Below, in pieces: positions 23,611-35,993 of a stretch of DNA of 64,000 nt. Numbering within the stretch: the stretch's first letter is position 1; every line of letters begins with the position of its first letter. The stretch spans positions 698,999 through 762,998 of the forward strand of contig CAJNOJ010000005.1 in the NCBI GenBank assembly GCA_905250025.1, given 5' to 3'. This stretch comes from Adineta ricciae. Lineage: Eukaryota > Rotifera > Eurotatoria > Adinetida > Adinetidae. The notes under the pieces were generated by a model. The model made no database searches. It saw nothing but the letters and a program-made list of their open reading frames with translations, and was not told the origin of the DNA. Both the position numbers and the translations under genes were made by a program.

Positions 23611-24610
23611 AGTAAGTTACCGTCGTATGGAACTGATCTTCCATTGGATCGATATGTGATTTATCTTTTCAGTGCAGTGTATACTACCACAAGGACAAAC
23701 CACACCTGAACGAGCTTTATCCAATCCTTGGTTTGACAAAGGTTTTTGCGAACCACATCAATACAGAGCAGCACTTGATCGTTGCAAAGGTGGCTATGAA
23801 TCATGTGATATGTTTATCGACATCTTCGCAGAGCGCGTTTGTCTCGAACGAGAATATGCAGCCAACTTAGAGAGATGGGCTGCATCAAGCATCAAACGAA
23901 TCAGCCAATCGAAAGAATTCGGAGTTAATAAGAAAGTTTGGGTGGAATCGATTCGAGCTTCCAAAGAAATCGGCAATACTCATACGGATATCGCTCAACG
24001 TCTTCAAGATACTGTTGTGGAGAAAATGGTAACTTATAAGAAAGACAACTATGGCAAATCAATTTTACATGTGAAGAAAATCAAAGAATTCGAACGCGAT
24101 TTTGAACAAGCACAAAAGCCTTGGTTGAAGTTACTTGACAAAATTAACCGAGCGAAGAAAGATTATCAAGATGCTCAACGTCAGTTCAAAAAAGCTGAAA
24201 CAGCCGAGAAAATCATCGAATCTGATCGTGGCGCTGAAGAAGAACAAAAAACCAAAGTGCAACTAAGTGTTAGCACCTATAAAAAACAATGTGAAGCGCT
24301 CAAAAGCAAATATCTTCAATACATCGAAGAGATGAAAAGTACTCGAGCCAATTACGAAAACGCAATGAAAGAAGTTCTCGATCGTACACATTCATTCGAA
24401 CGCAAACGTCTGGCACAATTCAAACTCCTATTTACTGCTTTTCAACAAGCGCTGGTGATCGACAAAGACCCTCATTTGGTTAAGATGGCTGAGGCATTTA
24501 CACAGTCATTAAACACTCATGATGCGGATAAGGATATTCAGTGGTGGAATTCCCATTTCGGTAGTGATACAAACACGAACTGGCCATCATTCGAAGAACT
24601 AAAAGATTAA
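23611..24610 (+). CDS. PACSIN/syndapin-type F-BAR protein
   Basis: F-BAR proteins of the PACSIN family bend membranes and link endocytosis to actin. The coding region has one 311-codon exon from 23673 with F-BAR hallmarks: FCEPHQYRAALDRCKGGYESCDMF, AERVCLEREYAANLERWA, FEQAQKPWLKLLDKINRAKKDY, and the PACSIN-type end DIQWWNSHFG..NWPSFEEL. The initiator is split: the upstream exon ends in A (23611), a 61-bp GTAAGT..TTTTCAG intron follows, and the next exon begins TG, giving ATG CAG TGT. The frame upstream is open to a TGA without another ATG, supporting this start. The protein ends right after the F-BAR domain, with no NPF motifs and no SH3 domain as in vertebrate PACSINs, so it could not recruit dynamin or N-WASP by that route. 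Confidence 0.88.
23612..23672 (+). other. Intron splitting the PACSIN start codon
   Basis: A 61-bp intron with a GTAAGT donor and TTATCTTTTCAG acceptor. It separates the A of the initiation codon from its TG. Confidence 0.75.
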
Positions 24611-26266
24611 TTCGATTCACAGTATTGTGATGTCAAACAGATCAAATGGCATGGCGTATATCGAAGAGGAATTCCTGAAGAAAAAGAAATTTATATTTCT
24701 TTCGATCAGATTGTAGGACTAAATCAGAATAGTACGAAGATGTTATCAAACAAAACATTGGATTCTTTCTCGATCTATACCAGGCCTTGTTCGACTTTGA
24801 CACTGTTGTACAAACTGAGAATGTGTTTTTTTTTCTGTTATTGTATTTAGTTAATTTTTCATGTATCTTTCTTTTTGGCTTTGATGTTATAATATGCATA
24901 TTTTTCAATGAATGTCAATCAAGAACGAAATATTTCGAAAGAATAGCTTTTGATGCTCTATCGCCTTTATACAACTGCTTTTTCTTCTCAAGAGGTATTG
25001 AATTGCTGGTAAACAACATATTTTTTATGTCGAAGTCAACGTTTTGATGATTGATTCATTGTAGATCTCTAAATGCCGCTTATATTATTCATGCATTTCA
25101 TAAGAACATGACGGACATTTGAATTATATTGGTGTGATAACATTTATTTCAAATTATAGATCGATTGAATCGTTAATTGCCATGAATCACAATGACGTGT
25201 ATTCTTTTCTCTACGTTCTATGTGTATATTGACACACGAAAACATCTACACACCTTGAGCGAAACATAATCAGCTTTTTTTCTAACCAATCGACTTCAGC
25301 GAGAGCAACAAATTCACATGACATGTTCTCCGACTTGTTATCACAGTTGTTTGGTGATCTAACAGACATGTACCTCTGAGAACAAAGCATCCAAATGATA
25401 TACTGTAATTGCTCAGAGAGAAAATATAATATTCAGTGTAACATATGCGACTGTAGTTTCAAAAGAAGCAATTTCTCTTTGGTGTTTGTCGTAAAAATCG
25501 CTAGGATAAACAATTGCTACTATTGAATAACCATTTACCAATATCTTCTAGTCAATCAATAATCGATCGCATCAACATTTACCAATGCGGAACTGTCTAT
25601 TGATATCGAGAATGTCATGGAATACTCTAAAACAATTTTCTATTGTTATTTCATGATGAAAACTCGAACAGAATGCAACATGTCGATTTCTAAACGGGTG
25701 TTGAAGGATACGAAGCTTTCTCTTTCCTAGTAGTAATATAATATGTTGTCAGAGTTATCATCTTAATAAAGTTGATAAATGAATTCATAGACATGATGAT
25801 AAACGATATGGCCATCTTTGTAAATCATCGCTTTTTTAATATTATTTATCCTTTTTATATGTATTAGAAATGCCGATGGTTAATTCGTCAGATTAACACT
25901 CGTTTGAATGAGATACAGTCGATCATCGTAGTTATTTCGTAGGAAATAAGATGGGTTTTTTTTATGAATATGTATGAGAGTTTCTTTTGTAGAAGAAAAA
26001 ATTCATGAGAGTGAAAAATCAGGTAAATAATAATGTTAAGGATAGGTATAAACACGCTCAAACGCGGTTATTGACAGATTGAAACTGTTCCTGACCAAAG
26101 AAGACGAATAGAAAAAAAAGAAAACTGAATAAAAATGTATGATTTAGACTGATGTATGTTCAAATATTAGAATCAATAGGATTTGATTTGAAAATTTTGT
26201 AAAATTGTTCTCTAAACTGCATGTATATATGTTTTTGGTTGGTCATCTTCAATTCTATTTGTGCAT
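24611..26266. other. Intergenic between convergent PACSIN and LIM genes
   Basis: This holds the 3' UTRs of both genes. Candidate plus-strand AATAAA signals occur near 25764 and 26128. No coding exon with domain or splice support was seen. Confidence 0.5.
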
Positions 26267-26690
26267 TTAGGCTTCTTCGCCACCTTCAGCGCCTGCTGAT
26301 GATGAGCTAGCACCACCTCCAGGTTGTTTACTAAATTTATTTTCTAATTGTTTACGATTACGTTCATGAGGGTGAAGTTTGTCCTGATAACAATCTAAGC
26401 GAACGACACAATGAATGGATATCGATGGAATTTGATTTAGTTTGACTTACTTTTGCAATAGACATCTTGAGAGAAGTCTTTATATGAAGCCAAAGTTAAA
26501 GTACTGTTGCCTGGAATGAATTCGAATTGTTGAGCAAACGATTTGTTGAGAGAAATAAATTACACTTACATGTTTTGCATTTGAAGCAAGCCTTGTGCCA
26601 TGTAGAACTACAGGCAAGAAGTTGTTCGGCTGGATAGACAGTCTTTTGGCACCGTGGGCATTTTTCACCACCACCACCCCATTGAGGCAT
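26267..26690 (-). CDS. Single-LIM-domain protein (CRIP/muscle LIM family)
   Basis: Three exons encode about 107 residues: MPQWGGGGEKCPRCQKTVYP, then AEQLLACSSTWHKACFKC, KTCNSTLTLASYKDFSQDVY and CKNCYQDKLHP. The spacing of Cys and His residues (CPRC, WH, CFKC, KTC, YCKNC) gives one complete double-zinc LIM domain, a protein-interaction fold. The basic stretch HERNRKQLENKF and a Gly/Ser/Glu-rich tail follow. The N-terminal MPxWGGGxKCPxCxKTVY pattern is that of cysteine-rich/muscle LIM proteins (CSRP, MLP), which bind actin and alpha-actinin. Those usually have two LIM domains; this has one, as in CRIP or Drosophila Mlp60A. Both introns are about 60 bp. Confidence 0.9.
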
Positions 26691-29177
26691 TGTTCAGATA
26701 TTTAAAATGAAAAAGTAGTTAAAAAAAAGATCTGGAACAAAGCACTTTTCATTATCCTAACAAGTCAATTAGATTAGAGATTTAGCACATTCTAAACGGA
26801 TATAAAACAAATCTTCTACGCAGTGATGGATCATGAACAAACTCTATTCATATATTGACTCGAATACACCAAATTATAGTTTGGTGTATGAAACATCCTT
26901 CGCGTAAGTAAAAATCAACGCAATAAGATTATCTTCTATCGTTTATTGCTTTGTACATATGCGATGGTTGAGATCAAAAAGAAACAGAGAGACGGGAAAA
27001 AAACGCGAATATGGATATGCATCTTCTTCAATTAACCTTGGTGATATGCCTGTTATCCGTCGTTGCCGGTTTCTATACATACGGAAAAACCTTTCTTTTT
27101 CTCTCTCTCTTCTCGTTTTTCTTCGTCTGCTGCTTTTCAGTTTACAGTTGTTATTACAGGGCTAAATAAGGACGTTATTGCTACTGATTTGTGATGCTGA
27201 TGATAATGATGACGATCTATCCTTTTCTTTCTCTCCTCTTTCTGTTTCATTGGCCGAGTAACGGAGGGGTGGGACAGACAGCCGATGTGTTGTCAATTCG
27301 GGATGCGATTTCTATTTCTTTCCGTATATTCTTCATCTCGTTATATCAACAGAACAAACATTCCTCGTATACATCGATGTTACTAACCTAATGAATCGTT
27401 AGAAAACGTTCGTTCGGCAGCTATCTGCGTGCCAAGATATGTTTATTCTACAGCGATCTAAACAATCATCGAAGAACAAGAAAGAAAATCAAAAAATAGC
27501 ATTCTCATTTCTCTTATGTAAGGTAACAAGTTGACATTCGTTGAGTGTTCCATGTAAATCGCCGAAGATATGATTTCGTTTGACGAAATTGTTTGATGAA
27601 TCCATCAAGAAATCTTTCTAATTATTCGAACATGAGTGACAAGTATAAATATACAGAAAGAAGAAAAACTAAGAGTATGCACTGAGACCATTATCATCAT
27701 CGTCAACAACAACAACAACACCACCAAGAAAATACACTCGATTCGTATACAGATCGATATTTTGTATATTGACAGACTTTTCCTCTAGATTAGGCCAATA
27801 TGTCTGTGTATATGTTATTGATTTATTCATCTCAAGAAGTCTATAATGGAATTGTTTCTTTCTTGTTTATCAATCAGAAGAAAAAGGAAACTTCGCCATG
27901 TCGATTCTGATTTTGTTTTGAGACTAGTTGATGTCTTACTGGATACGATAGATCAGACAATAGTGAAATGTTATCTATCTAGTTGTCGATCGATGGTTTC
28001 TATATTCAACATGAGTACATTCGCAGCATGATATGTGCCTTTGTTTTGTTTACTCCATTCAAAGATCGAAGAAAATAATTCACTCTGGTTGAGAAGAATG
28101 TGTACTATCGCTGATTCACAATTCTTAAGAAAACTGGAAGGATAACTAATCGAAACATAGACTTGATGTCATTTTAGAATTCATTCGATAATTGTTTGTT
28201 TAACATTTCCGTGAAAAAGTATTACACCAATAGAATATTCCTTATGATTAAAACCGCAACCATTTCCACTAGTCGAGGTGATATGATTATCCGGATGAAA
28301 AAGATTGTGTTTTTCGTCAAAAGTTAATTAGACAGCATGATAATGGATCTTGTCAAATAATAATGCCAGAAGAAAGAAAGAACTAGCCTCCTCTCACATG
28401 TTTTGCTATTCTAATCTTGACCCAGCAGAGTGGTCTAAAATAGATCAAAGGTCGTTCGTTGTTTGTATCCATCGCACTTAGAGGGCGTAATATCATCACC
28501 AAGTTTGTCGAGCATAGTTTTTTTATTCTCCTACGCAACCAAATGTAACATTTTTAGAACTCGTCAAGCAAAGAAAGCATCTCGACATCCAAACATCATC
28601 GTACATAATCAAAATGTAAATAGATGTTATATCAATGATATTGTGACCAGTTCTTACTGAGTACATTGCTCGTTGTCTTCGTTTATTAAAAAGATGCTAA
28701 TATATCGACACATGTCAAATAAAGTTAAATGAAACCTGCTATCTCTATAATTGTCATAATACTCTTGGATAATGGATATCTGATCTATTTTTGGCCTTGT
28801 TTAGCAATGTATGCACGCAATCTCGACAATGTCCAACCTACTCAAAAGATAAGAACAGTAAATACTTCTTCCGTTATCACATGATCGCTTGAAGTGAATA
28901 ACTTGAATTTTTTTTTCATGAACTTATATTGATGTAACTCATGCCGAATATCAGTTAAGCAAAAGTGTACATGCTTGTCAACAGTGCATATGTACAGAGC
29001 GAATGAGAAGAACATAAATGAGCATAAGTACACAACAGTAAATCTGCTAGAAAAGACTAAACTACAAAAAAGAAAAGTTTAACAAAAATGAAAGTAAAAT
29101 AAATACAGATCAAATGTTAGAATTATGCCTTATACCAAAGAATAATATAATCACTCGGATAAACATGAAATATTGTT
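26691..29177. other. Intergenic: LIM gene upstream / eEF2K downstream
   Basis: About 2.5 kb with no supported gene. It contains a perfect 10-bp hairpin at 26864-26889 about 174 bp upstream of the LIM ATG, a CT-rich tract near 27100-27130 and a CAA repeat near 27705-27723. ORFs here lack splice or domain support. Confidence 0.5.
26864..26889. repeat. Perfect 10-bp stem, 6-nt loop hairpin
   Basis: ATACACCAAA is followed by the loop TTATAG and the exact reverse complement TTTGGTGTAT. It lies upstream of the minus-strand LIM gene, possibly in its promoter or 5' UTR. Confidence 0.75.
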
Positions 29178-32100
29178 TTAATTGGTTACAGTCTCTTCTT
29201 CCGGTTCCATTCCATACGCTTCTTCAGCAGCTCCATAATACTTGTTGGCGAGACGGCCTTTCATTGCAGCAGTGGCCATTTCTGCTGCTTTAGTGAATAG
29301 ATCACCTGCAAAGTTAACAATGAAGTTAATGTCAAATATCAAGTAGAAATGGAAACCTACCTGCTCGTTGATAGTTGCAGGATAAATTATTTCCGCCTGT
29401 TTTATAAAGAGTAGCCAGACGAGCAACAACATCATGTTGGTCATGAAATGGAACGGCGCTGTCAACTAATTTTCTTGGATTTGATTCACTTGTTTCGCTA
29501 TCTTCATCGATATCATTCGATTCTTTTTCGCGCAAACGAATGTATTTTTCATAGTATTCAGCTGCTTGTTTCCAATCTGGTTCTCTGAAATGAACAAATG
29601 AGTGTAATATTATAATTGACTCAAATGAAAATCACTCACAATGATCCTAAAGATCCTCTATCATAGGTTTGAGCTAGATAAAGATTAGCTTCTATTTCAA
29701 GACATTCACTAGCACGAGCCATTAATTCAAGACCTTTTTGAAAGAGTTCTTTTGAAGCCTAGAAAAAAAAACAAACATCGAATGCAATTTGTCTGAGAAT
29801 CTTGAAGATTTTTACCGGTGCATGATAGTTTGGTAAGAGATCGCGGGGTAGATCGAGATAGATTTTGGCTAATGCGAAGATAGCTTCAGTGACACATAAT
29901 TCAGCAGCAAGATCCAAATGATAGATTGCCGATGTTTGGTCGAATTCTTCAGAGCCAAGTTCACTAAATCGACCAACTTGATAATATTTGCACATTTCAA
30001 GATGAATCTATATGAGATATTATAAAAACTTCATGAGTCATAGAAATGTTTGTTGATTTCATACATACTTGTCCAAGAATACTTTCATATTTATCGTAGC
30101 AAGCCGAGATTTGCTGAAATTTCTCCAATTCGACTTTTTCTAACATGACCGATGAAGGACGATGGGAATTCTTATAGTTATCTGGCAATTGAGCATTATA
30201 AACATCGTCAATATTGAAAACCGAGTCCTTTAGAATGGAAACATAGAAGTTCATTTGAACTGTTTTTGTTCGAATAAAAACTTACGGAATGCGAACGTGA
30301 GTAATAATTCTTCACACGGCAAACAAAATCCAAGCATTATTCGTGCAATTCAAATAAGAACTTACCGGTGATGGATGTGTCAGACTAGCAGATGCGGGCG
30401 ATGTTGGCACTTTCACTTTCGTCGCTGACGATGCCAATAGAATATTTTCTTCACTAAAGGTCGCCATGAACTGTTCAGTTTTTAGTAATAACAAATTCTG
30501 ATCGATCATCTGAGCGTTGGCCGCTGTTATCGATGATGCTTCAGATACGTAACCATCAGAGTCATCTTCAGAGATGGATGATTGAGAACGTAGACGTCGA
30601 AGAATTGATCCGAACTTTGATAAGCCTTGCAATGGCTCTTCCGAACCTCGACACGCTGTTTGGGAAGAGAAATTTAAATTATACGATGGACTTGAAGTGT
30701 GTTGTTGAGATTGACGTTCACGTTCAGCAGTTGATAGATCAAATGGTGTGAGATCGAGACGAGCACAAATAGCATTGCATTCATGTGTTGAAAAAAATAA
30801 TGCCATGCCACGAATGCCCAAATTTCCTTCTGAAAAAGAAATCCCAGGAACAATTCCGAAGATAAATAGAAACAGTACGGACTTACCCCCATATTCGAAG
30901 CCAAGATTAGTATGAATCTGTGGATCTGTGTACAAATCACCGACACCTTGAATATCAACAACGATCTGTTCGTGACACGATGCTTCAAATGTAAAATGAC
31001 TAAATGCCTATAGTGGAAAACAATTCGTCATCTTCTCTTCGATCCATTGGATAGAAAACAACTGATCAACCAAACCTGTGGTGTGTGTCGTAAAGCATCA
31101 TCACAAACAAATCCACTATTTGAATTATATTTGATATAATTTCCATCCTAGAATTCTCTCAGAAATAACTCGCTATTTCGATTATTTAATCTTACAATGA
31201 AACGTTCCAAATGGTAATAAGGTCGGCCAGGACGATCTTGGAATTCTAATACACTCATTTGAACAATGTCAACCTTTTCGAAAAACCGCTCATTTCTAAC
31301 AATGCAAAGAAAAACACATTCATTACTTTTTTTGGTGGGTTATGTCGATTATAATGTGTTCCCCATAATTTGGTTGTCATTTGCATCATTACATCATCGA
31401 AATAACGTGACATAGGAACATCGTCGATGTACCGTTTGGCGATATAATTACTCGAATGATCCCAATCATGATGTGCCGAGAAAATCGAGAACTTTTTTCT
31501 AAATCAGAGTAGAACTAATTCGCATTAAACTATGTCTACGAATAACATACAATCGGAAACATTCTCTCATGCTTCCATGTGCAAATGGTTTCGATTCGAT
31601 TTTGATTTTAATTTGACTAATGTGCCAAGTTCGCTTCACTGGATCGAATTCATGTCGAGTGACGTTTTCCTCGGGATACTGATCAATAACAAAGTCATGC
31701 CTAGAGGTCATGTTTTAGAAAATGCTGCTGAAGAAGAAAGGATGACATACCATGGATCTTTGAGAAGCACCGCTTTTTTAACAGCATTTCTCCAGCGAAC
31801 GAGACTATTCGTTTTTGACCGACGTCGTAAACGATGTTTAGCACGAAAATTCGACATACCGATAATCTGATCACTGGAGTCCTTTCCATTGGTTGGTGGC
31901 AGACTGGTCGTGTTCAGAAGTGCATCGCTCTCGGTGAGAGGTAACATATTTTCCCATTCATCATTCATCGATGAATGTGAACGTTCACGTTTTTCAACTC
32001 GATCCATGGATGAACTGAGTTGAATGCCTTCATCTGATGATGGAGAAACTTCGTCGATCTTTTCTTTCGATGTATCTTCATCATCTAGTGCTCCGAAAAT

Positions 32101-32226
32101 AAGATCGTCATCGTCATCGCCTGCTTTTTCACTTGATTTTCTGTTTGTAGATTGATTTGTTTCATGTTTAACGATCGATGATGATACGTTGACATTAAAT
32201 ACTTTATTGATTGCTTGTTGAGTCAT
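29178..32226 (-). CDS. EEF2K: Eukaryotic elongation factor 2 kinase (alpha-kinase)
   Basis: eEF2K is the Ca/calmodulin-dependent alpha-kinase that phosphorylates eEF2 and slows translation elongation. The start ATG at 32226 (MTQQAINKVF) opens an acidic Ser-rich N-terminus, then a basic helix with tryptophan (SLVRWRNAVKKAVLLKDPW), matching the CaM-binding segment. The alpha-kinase domain has the glycine motif HGSMRECFRL (about 31560), SNYIAKRYIDDVP, TTKLWGTHYNRHNPP, VVDIQGVGDLYTDPQIHT and GNLGIRGMALFFSTHECNAIC with LTPFDLS. A phosphorylatable linker follows (RRLRSQSSISEDDSDGY). The C-terminus has SEL1-like helical repeats (YYQVGRFSELGSEEFDQTSA, AMKGRLANKYYGAAEEAY). Exons are separated by short introns. 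It is divergent from EXOC3, with 568 bp between ATGs. Confidence 0.95.
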
Positions 32227-32794
32227 GGTTTAATTGCTAATATTCATCTGTTAAATGGAAATGAGAAGAATTGAATGACTGTTAAATGTAATCGTCTGAT
32301 TGTGATTGTATTGATAATATATACAATTAATTTATTGTTGAAGTTGAATTGTCGAGTTAACTATTAACAGTTGTTGAACGAAAATCAAAATGAAAGTTTA
32401 TTCCCATTAATCAGTAGTTCAAAGTACCCAGTTGATCCAACTTTTATCATAAAGCGTTCGTTGTTGCTATTATTATTTTCAAGGTATCGTAGCTAATATT
32501 TATTCTTTTCTTCTGCTCTGTTGAAGGAAAGAGGGAGACAGCGGCTGGACAAACATTTTAACCAATGTATTAAATCCACAGTAGAGAAAGCCAAGATTCG
32601 ATTCGCTCAGATTTTTAACCATTCGAGTTCAATCGATGAGTCATGATGCTACTTGTAATACTGACTAACTATACTAGTTTGAATGTCAATAGAAAAAGGA
32701 AGTAAATCTGAATTTTTACTTGTATCTTGATCTAACAGTTAACACGTATGTCTTAAATGTATTCAAACTTTGACTACTCAATTGATTTCTGAGC
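32227..32794. promoter_or_regulatory. Divergent promoter region, eEF2K and EXOC3
   Basis: The two ATGs face away from each other across 568 bp. No specific motif was identified; the assignment rests on orientation. Confidence 0.5.
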
Positions 32795-35499
32795 ATGGAA
32801 TCACTTGCTGGTGTCACAGCACCTCGTATATCAAATTCAGGGGGTAAGCTTCTCGATGAAACGCCCAATGAAGCGGAAACCGATGCACTTCGAACCATTC
32901 AAGCTAAATTAGAAAAGCCAGAGGATTTAGAAAGACTCGATCAATTACAAACAGCAGCTTTCCAACGAAAGGTTTCGATCTTCAACTGAAAAAGAGAAGT
33001 GTTCTTCTATTTCATTATCTTCTAGTGTGCTCTCGATGAGCAATTGCGCACAGCAGTGCAATCTCAGTTGGAAGATATAAATACTGGCATCACTCAATTA
33101 CAAAACTCCCTACATAGTATGAGAATGATCGAACATAAAATATATGAAACAGATGCGATATTACAGAAAATAATCTCATTACAATCAAAGCTGGACGAAT
33201 TACGTCACGAAGCAGATACTTATCAGTAAAACTGAAATGTTCGCTAATGATGAAATCGTTTCTATGGTAAATTTTAGACAATTAGCACGTGCTCAAGCTA
33301 ATCTTGATCATATTATCAGAACACCTGAAAACGTGAACAAAACAGATGATTTATTGGCTCACGAAAAGCTTCTTCAAGCTCATCAACTGGTAATGGAGAT
33401 TGAAAATACTCGCAACTATCTACTCTTTGAATTGCATCGAGCTCAAGACAAAGATTCCCACGCCGATGACATTCAACTAGTGAGCAAATATTTTGCTGAT
33501 CATCAAAGACTTGTTCGACAGTTGGAACAATCGATATCATTCCGAATTTCTCAATGGTATCATAGTGTGATCAGTGCACCGGAACAATTAGTAACAGCAT
33601 TACGACTTATTGAACGTGAAGAACAGTATGTGTAGATTTTGATATAAGAAAAGAAGCATTCGTAAGAGTGTGGTGCGATTTTAGAGTAGATCGATTTTGG
33701 GCGCAGAAGAAAGAATTGACTGGATTTAGTCCACCGGATCGACCAAGACAATGGAGAATGCTTTGTTTTGAATTGTTAAGAAAGAGTGTCAAACATCGGT
33801 AGGCTAAAAACATATATATCATCGCTGTTGTTTGCTTCTATGTTGATATTGATTTAGAATCGAAGGAATTCAGCTGGAAACAAAAGAAGAAGAGCAATGC
33901 TGGTTAACACGACATTTCGATAGATGTCGACTAATGTTTGTACAAGATTTCCGAATCATTACAGTATGAGATCCATCAAAACTCTTCAACAAGCAAATAA
34001 GTTTGCGTTCGTTCTAGAAAAATTGCTCACGTTGTTTTCCAAAACAGTATGATATTGTCAATCGTTTTCTTGGGTACTATCATAATTGTTTGAAAGAACA
34101 TATTACTGAAATATGTGATCCAAAACAACGAAATGAAGGCGAGGCATTAACAATTGCAGAAGTATTTGCTCTACTAACATTTGTTCATGATTATCAGTAA
34201 GATTCTTTCTTCGAAATCTGATTTCTTCTATTTTGTTTTCGATTATAGAGATACTGAATGTTTACGGAATCCAGAGTTACGATTAGACATCAGTCATTTG
34301 TCTCCATTATTAGAAAAAGATCTGTCAGTAGCCGTTACAGATGTGTTCATCAATGAAATGAAACGGAAAGTTGCAGAATGGATGTCAAACACCATATCGA
34401 GAGAAACTAAGGTGTGTTTCGAAGATTTGACTAAACACATTCAAATTTGATCGTTTAGGATTGGTATGCATTGACAAAAGTTGATTTAACTTCGGATCAT
34501 TATTATTATACACCAATGCCACGAACGCTAAATAATCTAATTATTCAAACGCTGGATATGGCAAAGAGAATGTCGAATGAAATATGTCAAATAACTCTCG
34601 AAATGATTTTAGAAAAACTGAATGAATTTCATATTTCATATATGAATGAAATAGATCTTTACAAAAAAAAGTACTTCGCTGATCGTCAATCCTTTGGAGA
34701 CTGTTTCACCAAACAAATGGTTGCTAATGCAAATGATTGTGAATCTATGTCAACCGTTATAGATATTCTTCGAAACTATGATCGTAATGATTTAGATGAT
34801 CTATCATTTTCATCACAACAACAATTGAACCGATATGAAAACATAGCGAAAGCGTTCAAACAAATAGCTAAGTCATGCTGTGACATTATTCTACAAGAAA
34901 TCGAAGTAGATACATCAAATTCTCTTAAAGGATTATTCACACGCGAATGGTTAAGTGCCACAGCTAAATCACATTGTGGAACGATTATTGAAACAACCCG
35001 TGATTATTGGAGTTCAGAATTAACACATTTGAAAAAAGCTCTATTAGCTTATCTCTTCTATACATGGCATAAACATATCTTAGCGCGTTATTTACGAAAT
35101 GTACTCTCACAGAGTATAACAATCAAATTCGAACGGCCTCATGAACGACGTCGGTGTGCTGCACAACTACGTAGCGAGGCTAGTTTACTTGACAAAGAAT
35201 TCAACTCATGGATCGGAAGGTCATCTGAAGATGCAATTGAATATCATTTTCATATTTTGAGTAACATAGGTGATATTCTCGAACAAACAGATTTGGATTC
35301 TATTGTTCTGGAATTAGCAACATTAGCGAAGAAATATCCAAGTTTAACGAAGGAACAGGTTATTCAAATTTTAATATTACGTGGTGATTTCACTAAACAA
35401 GAAGCTAGAGACAAAGCTGATGCTGCTCTAGCAAACATGCCTCGCGTCAATCAAGGTATTCTCTCCGAAGTTTCAGAAATTATCAATCAAATTAAATAA
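32795..35499 (+). CDS. EXOC3: Exocyst complex component 3 (SEC6)
   Basis: SEC6 is a subunit of the octameric exocyst that tethers secretory vesicles to the plasma membrane. The start ATG at 32795 gives MESLAGVTAPRISNSGG. Conserved SEC6 phrases in order are AVQSQLEDINTGITQLQNSL, RAQANLDHIIRTPENV, KLLQAHQLVMEIENTRN, ALRLIEREEQ, FSPPDRPRQWR, WLTRHFDRCRL, CFPKQYDIVNRFLGYYHNCL and VFALLTFVHDY. The long last exon (about 34460-35499) carries YLFYTWHKHILARYLRNVLS and LATLAKKYPSLTKEQVIQIL..RGD near the C-terminus. The segments align along the usual length of about 740 residues. Introns are short, apart from the large uninterrupted last exon. Confidence 0.93.
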
Positions 35500-35594
35500 T
35501 TTTATGCGCTTTCGTTTTTTTTTTACACTAATGATTTTTATTCACGATCTGATTACATACTTCTATTTATTCCACTAGCTAATGAACTAGTTCG

Positions 35595-35930
35595 TTATTT
35601 CTTTTCTATACACACTCGATAACCTATAAAAAGGAAGATTTTGTCCTTTACCACACAGTCTCTATCTATTCTCTCTGAAGGGTCATAGAAACCGTTTGAT
35701 CGAGGGTAAAACATCATTTCGTACGTAATATAATCTCTGATTGTTCCAGTTATGGTCATCAATATTGATAAATATGTTTCGCACGAGAGAATCTCGAATG
35801 AATTCTTATTTATAGTAACATACAATGATGCACTGCATCTTTGAACAGATGAATGTAGAAATGAACTTTCACGAATAACATTTTCACTATCAATGACCGA
35901 AACGAAATGTATTTCTCGATGATATTTCAT
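35595..35930 (-). CDS. Hypothetical 111-residue ORF
   Basis: An open frame from MKYHREIHFVSV to GYRVCIEKK in otherwise non-coding sequence between EXOC3 and the secreted LRR gene. It is not a shadow of a recognised exon. There is no signal peptide, TM segment or known motif, and its start lies only 63 bp from the divergent neighbour. It could be a chance ORF or the 3' UTR/5' UTR of its neighbours. Confidence 0.25.
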   Translation of the reverse strand: MKYHREIHFVSVIDSENVIRESSFLHSSVQRCSASLYVTINKNSFEILSCETYLSILMTITGTIRDYITYEMMFYPRSNGFYDPSERIDRDCVVKDKIFLFIGYRVCIEKK

Positions 35931-35993
35931 CAGAAAGTCGAAAAAAAAGCGAAATCATCAAACAATCACACAGACTTCTCATCATTGCATGAA

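Noticed and set aside
23672..23674. GTG as the PACSIN start
   Set aside because: Non-ATG starts are unlikely in an animal nuclear gene, and this GTG straddles the intron acceptor; splicing creates a normal ATG.
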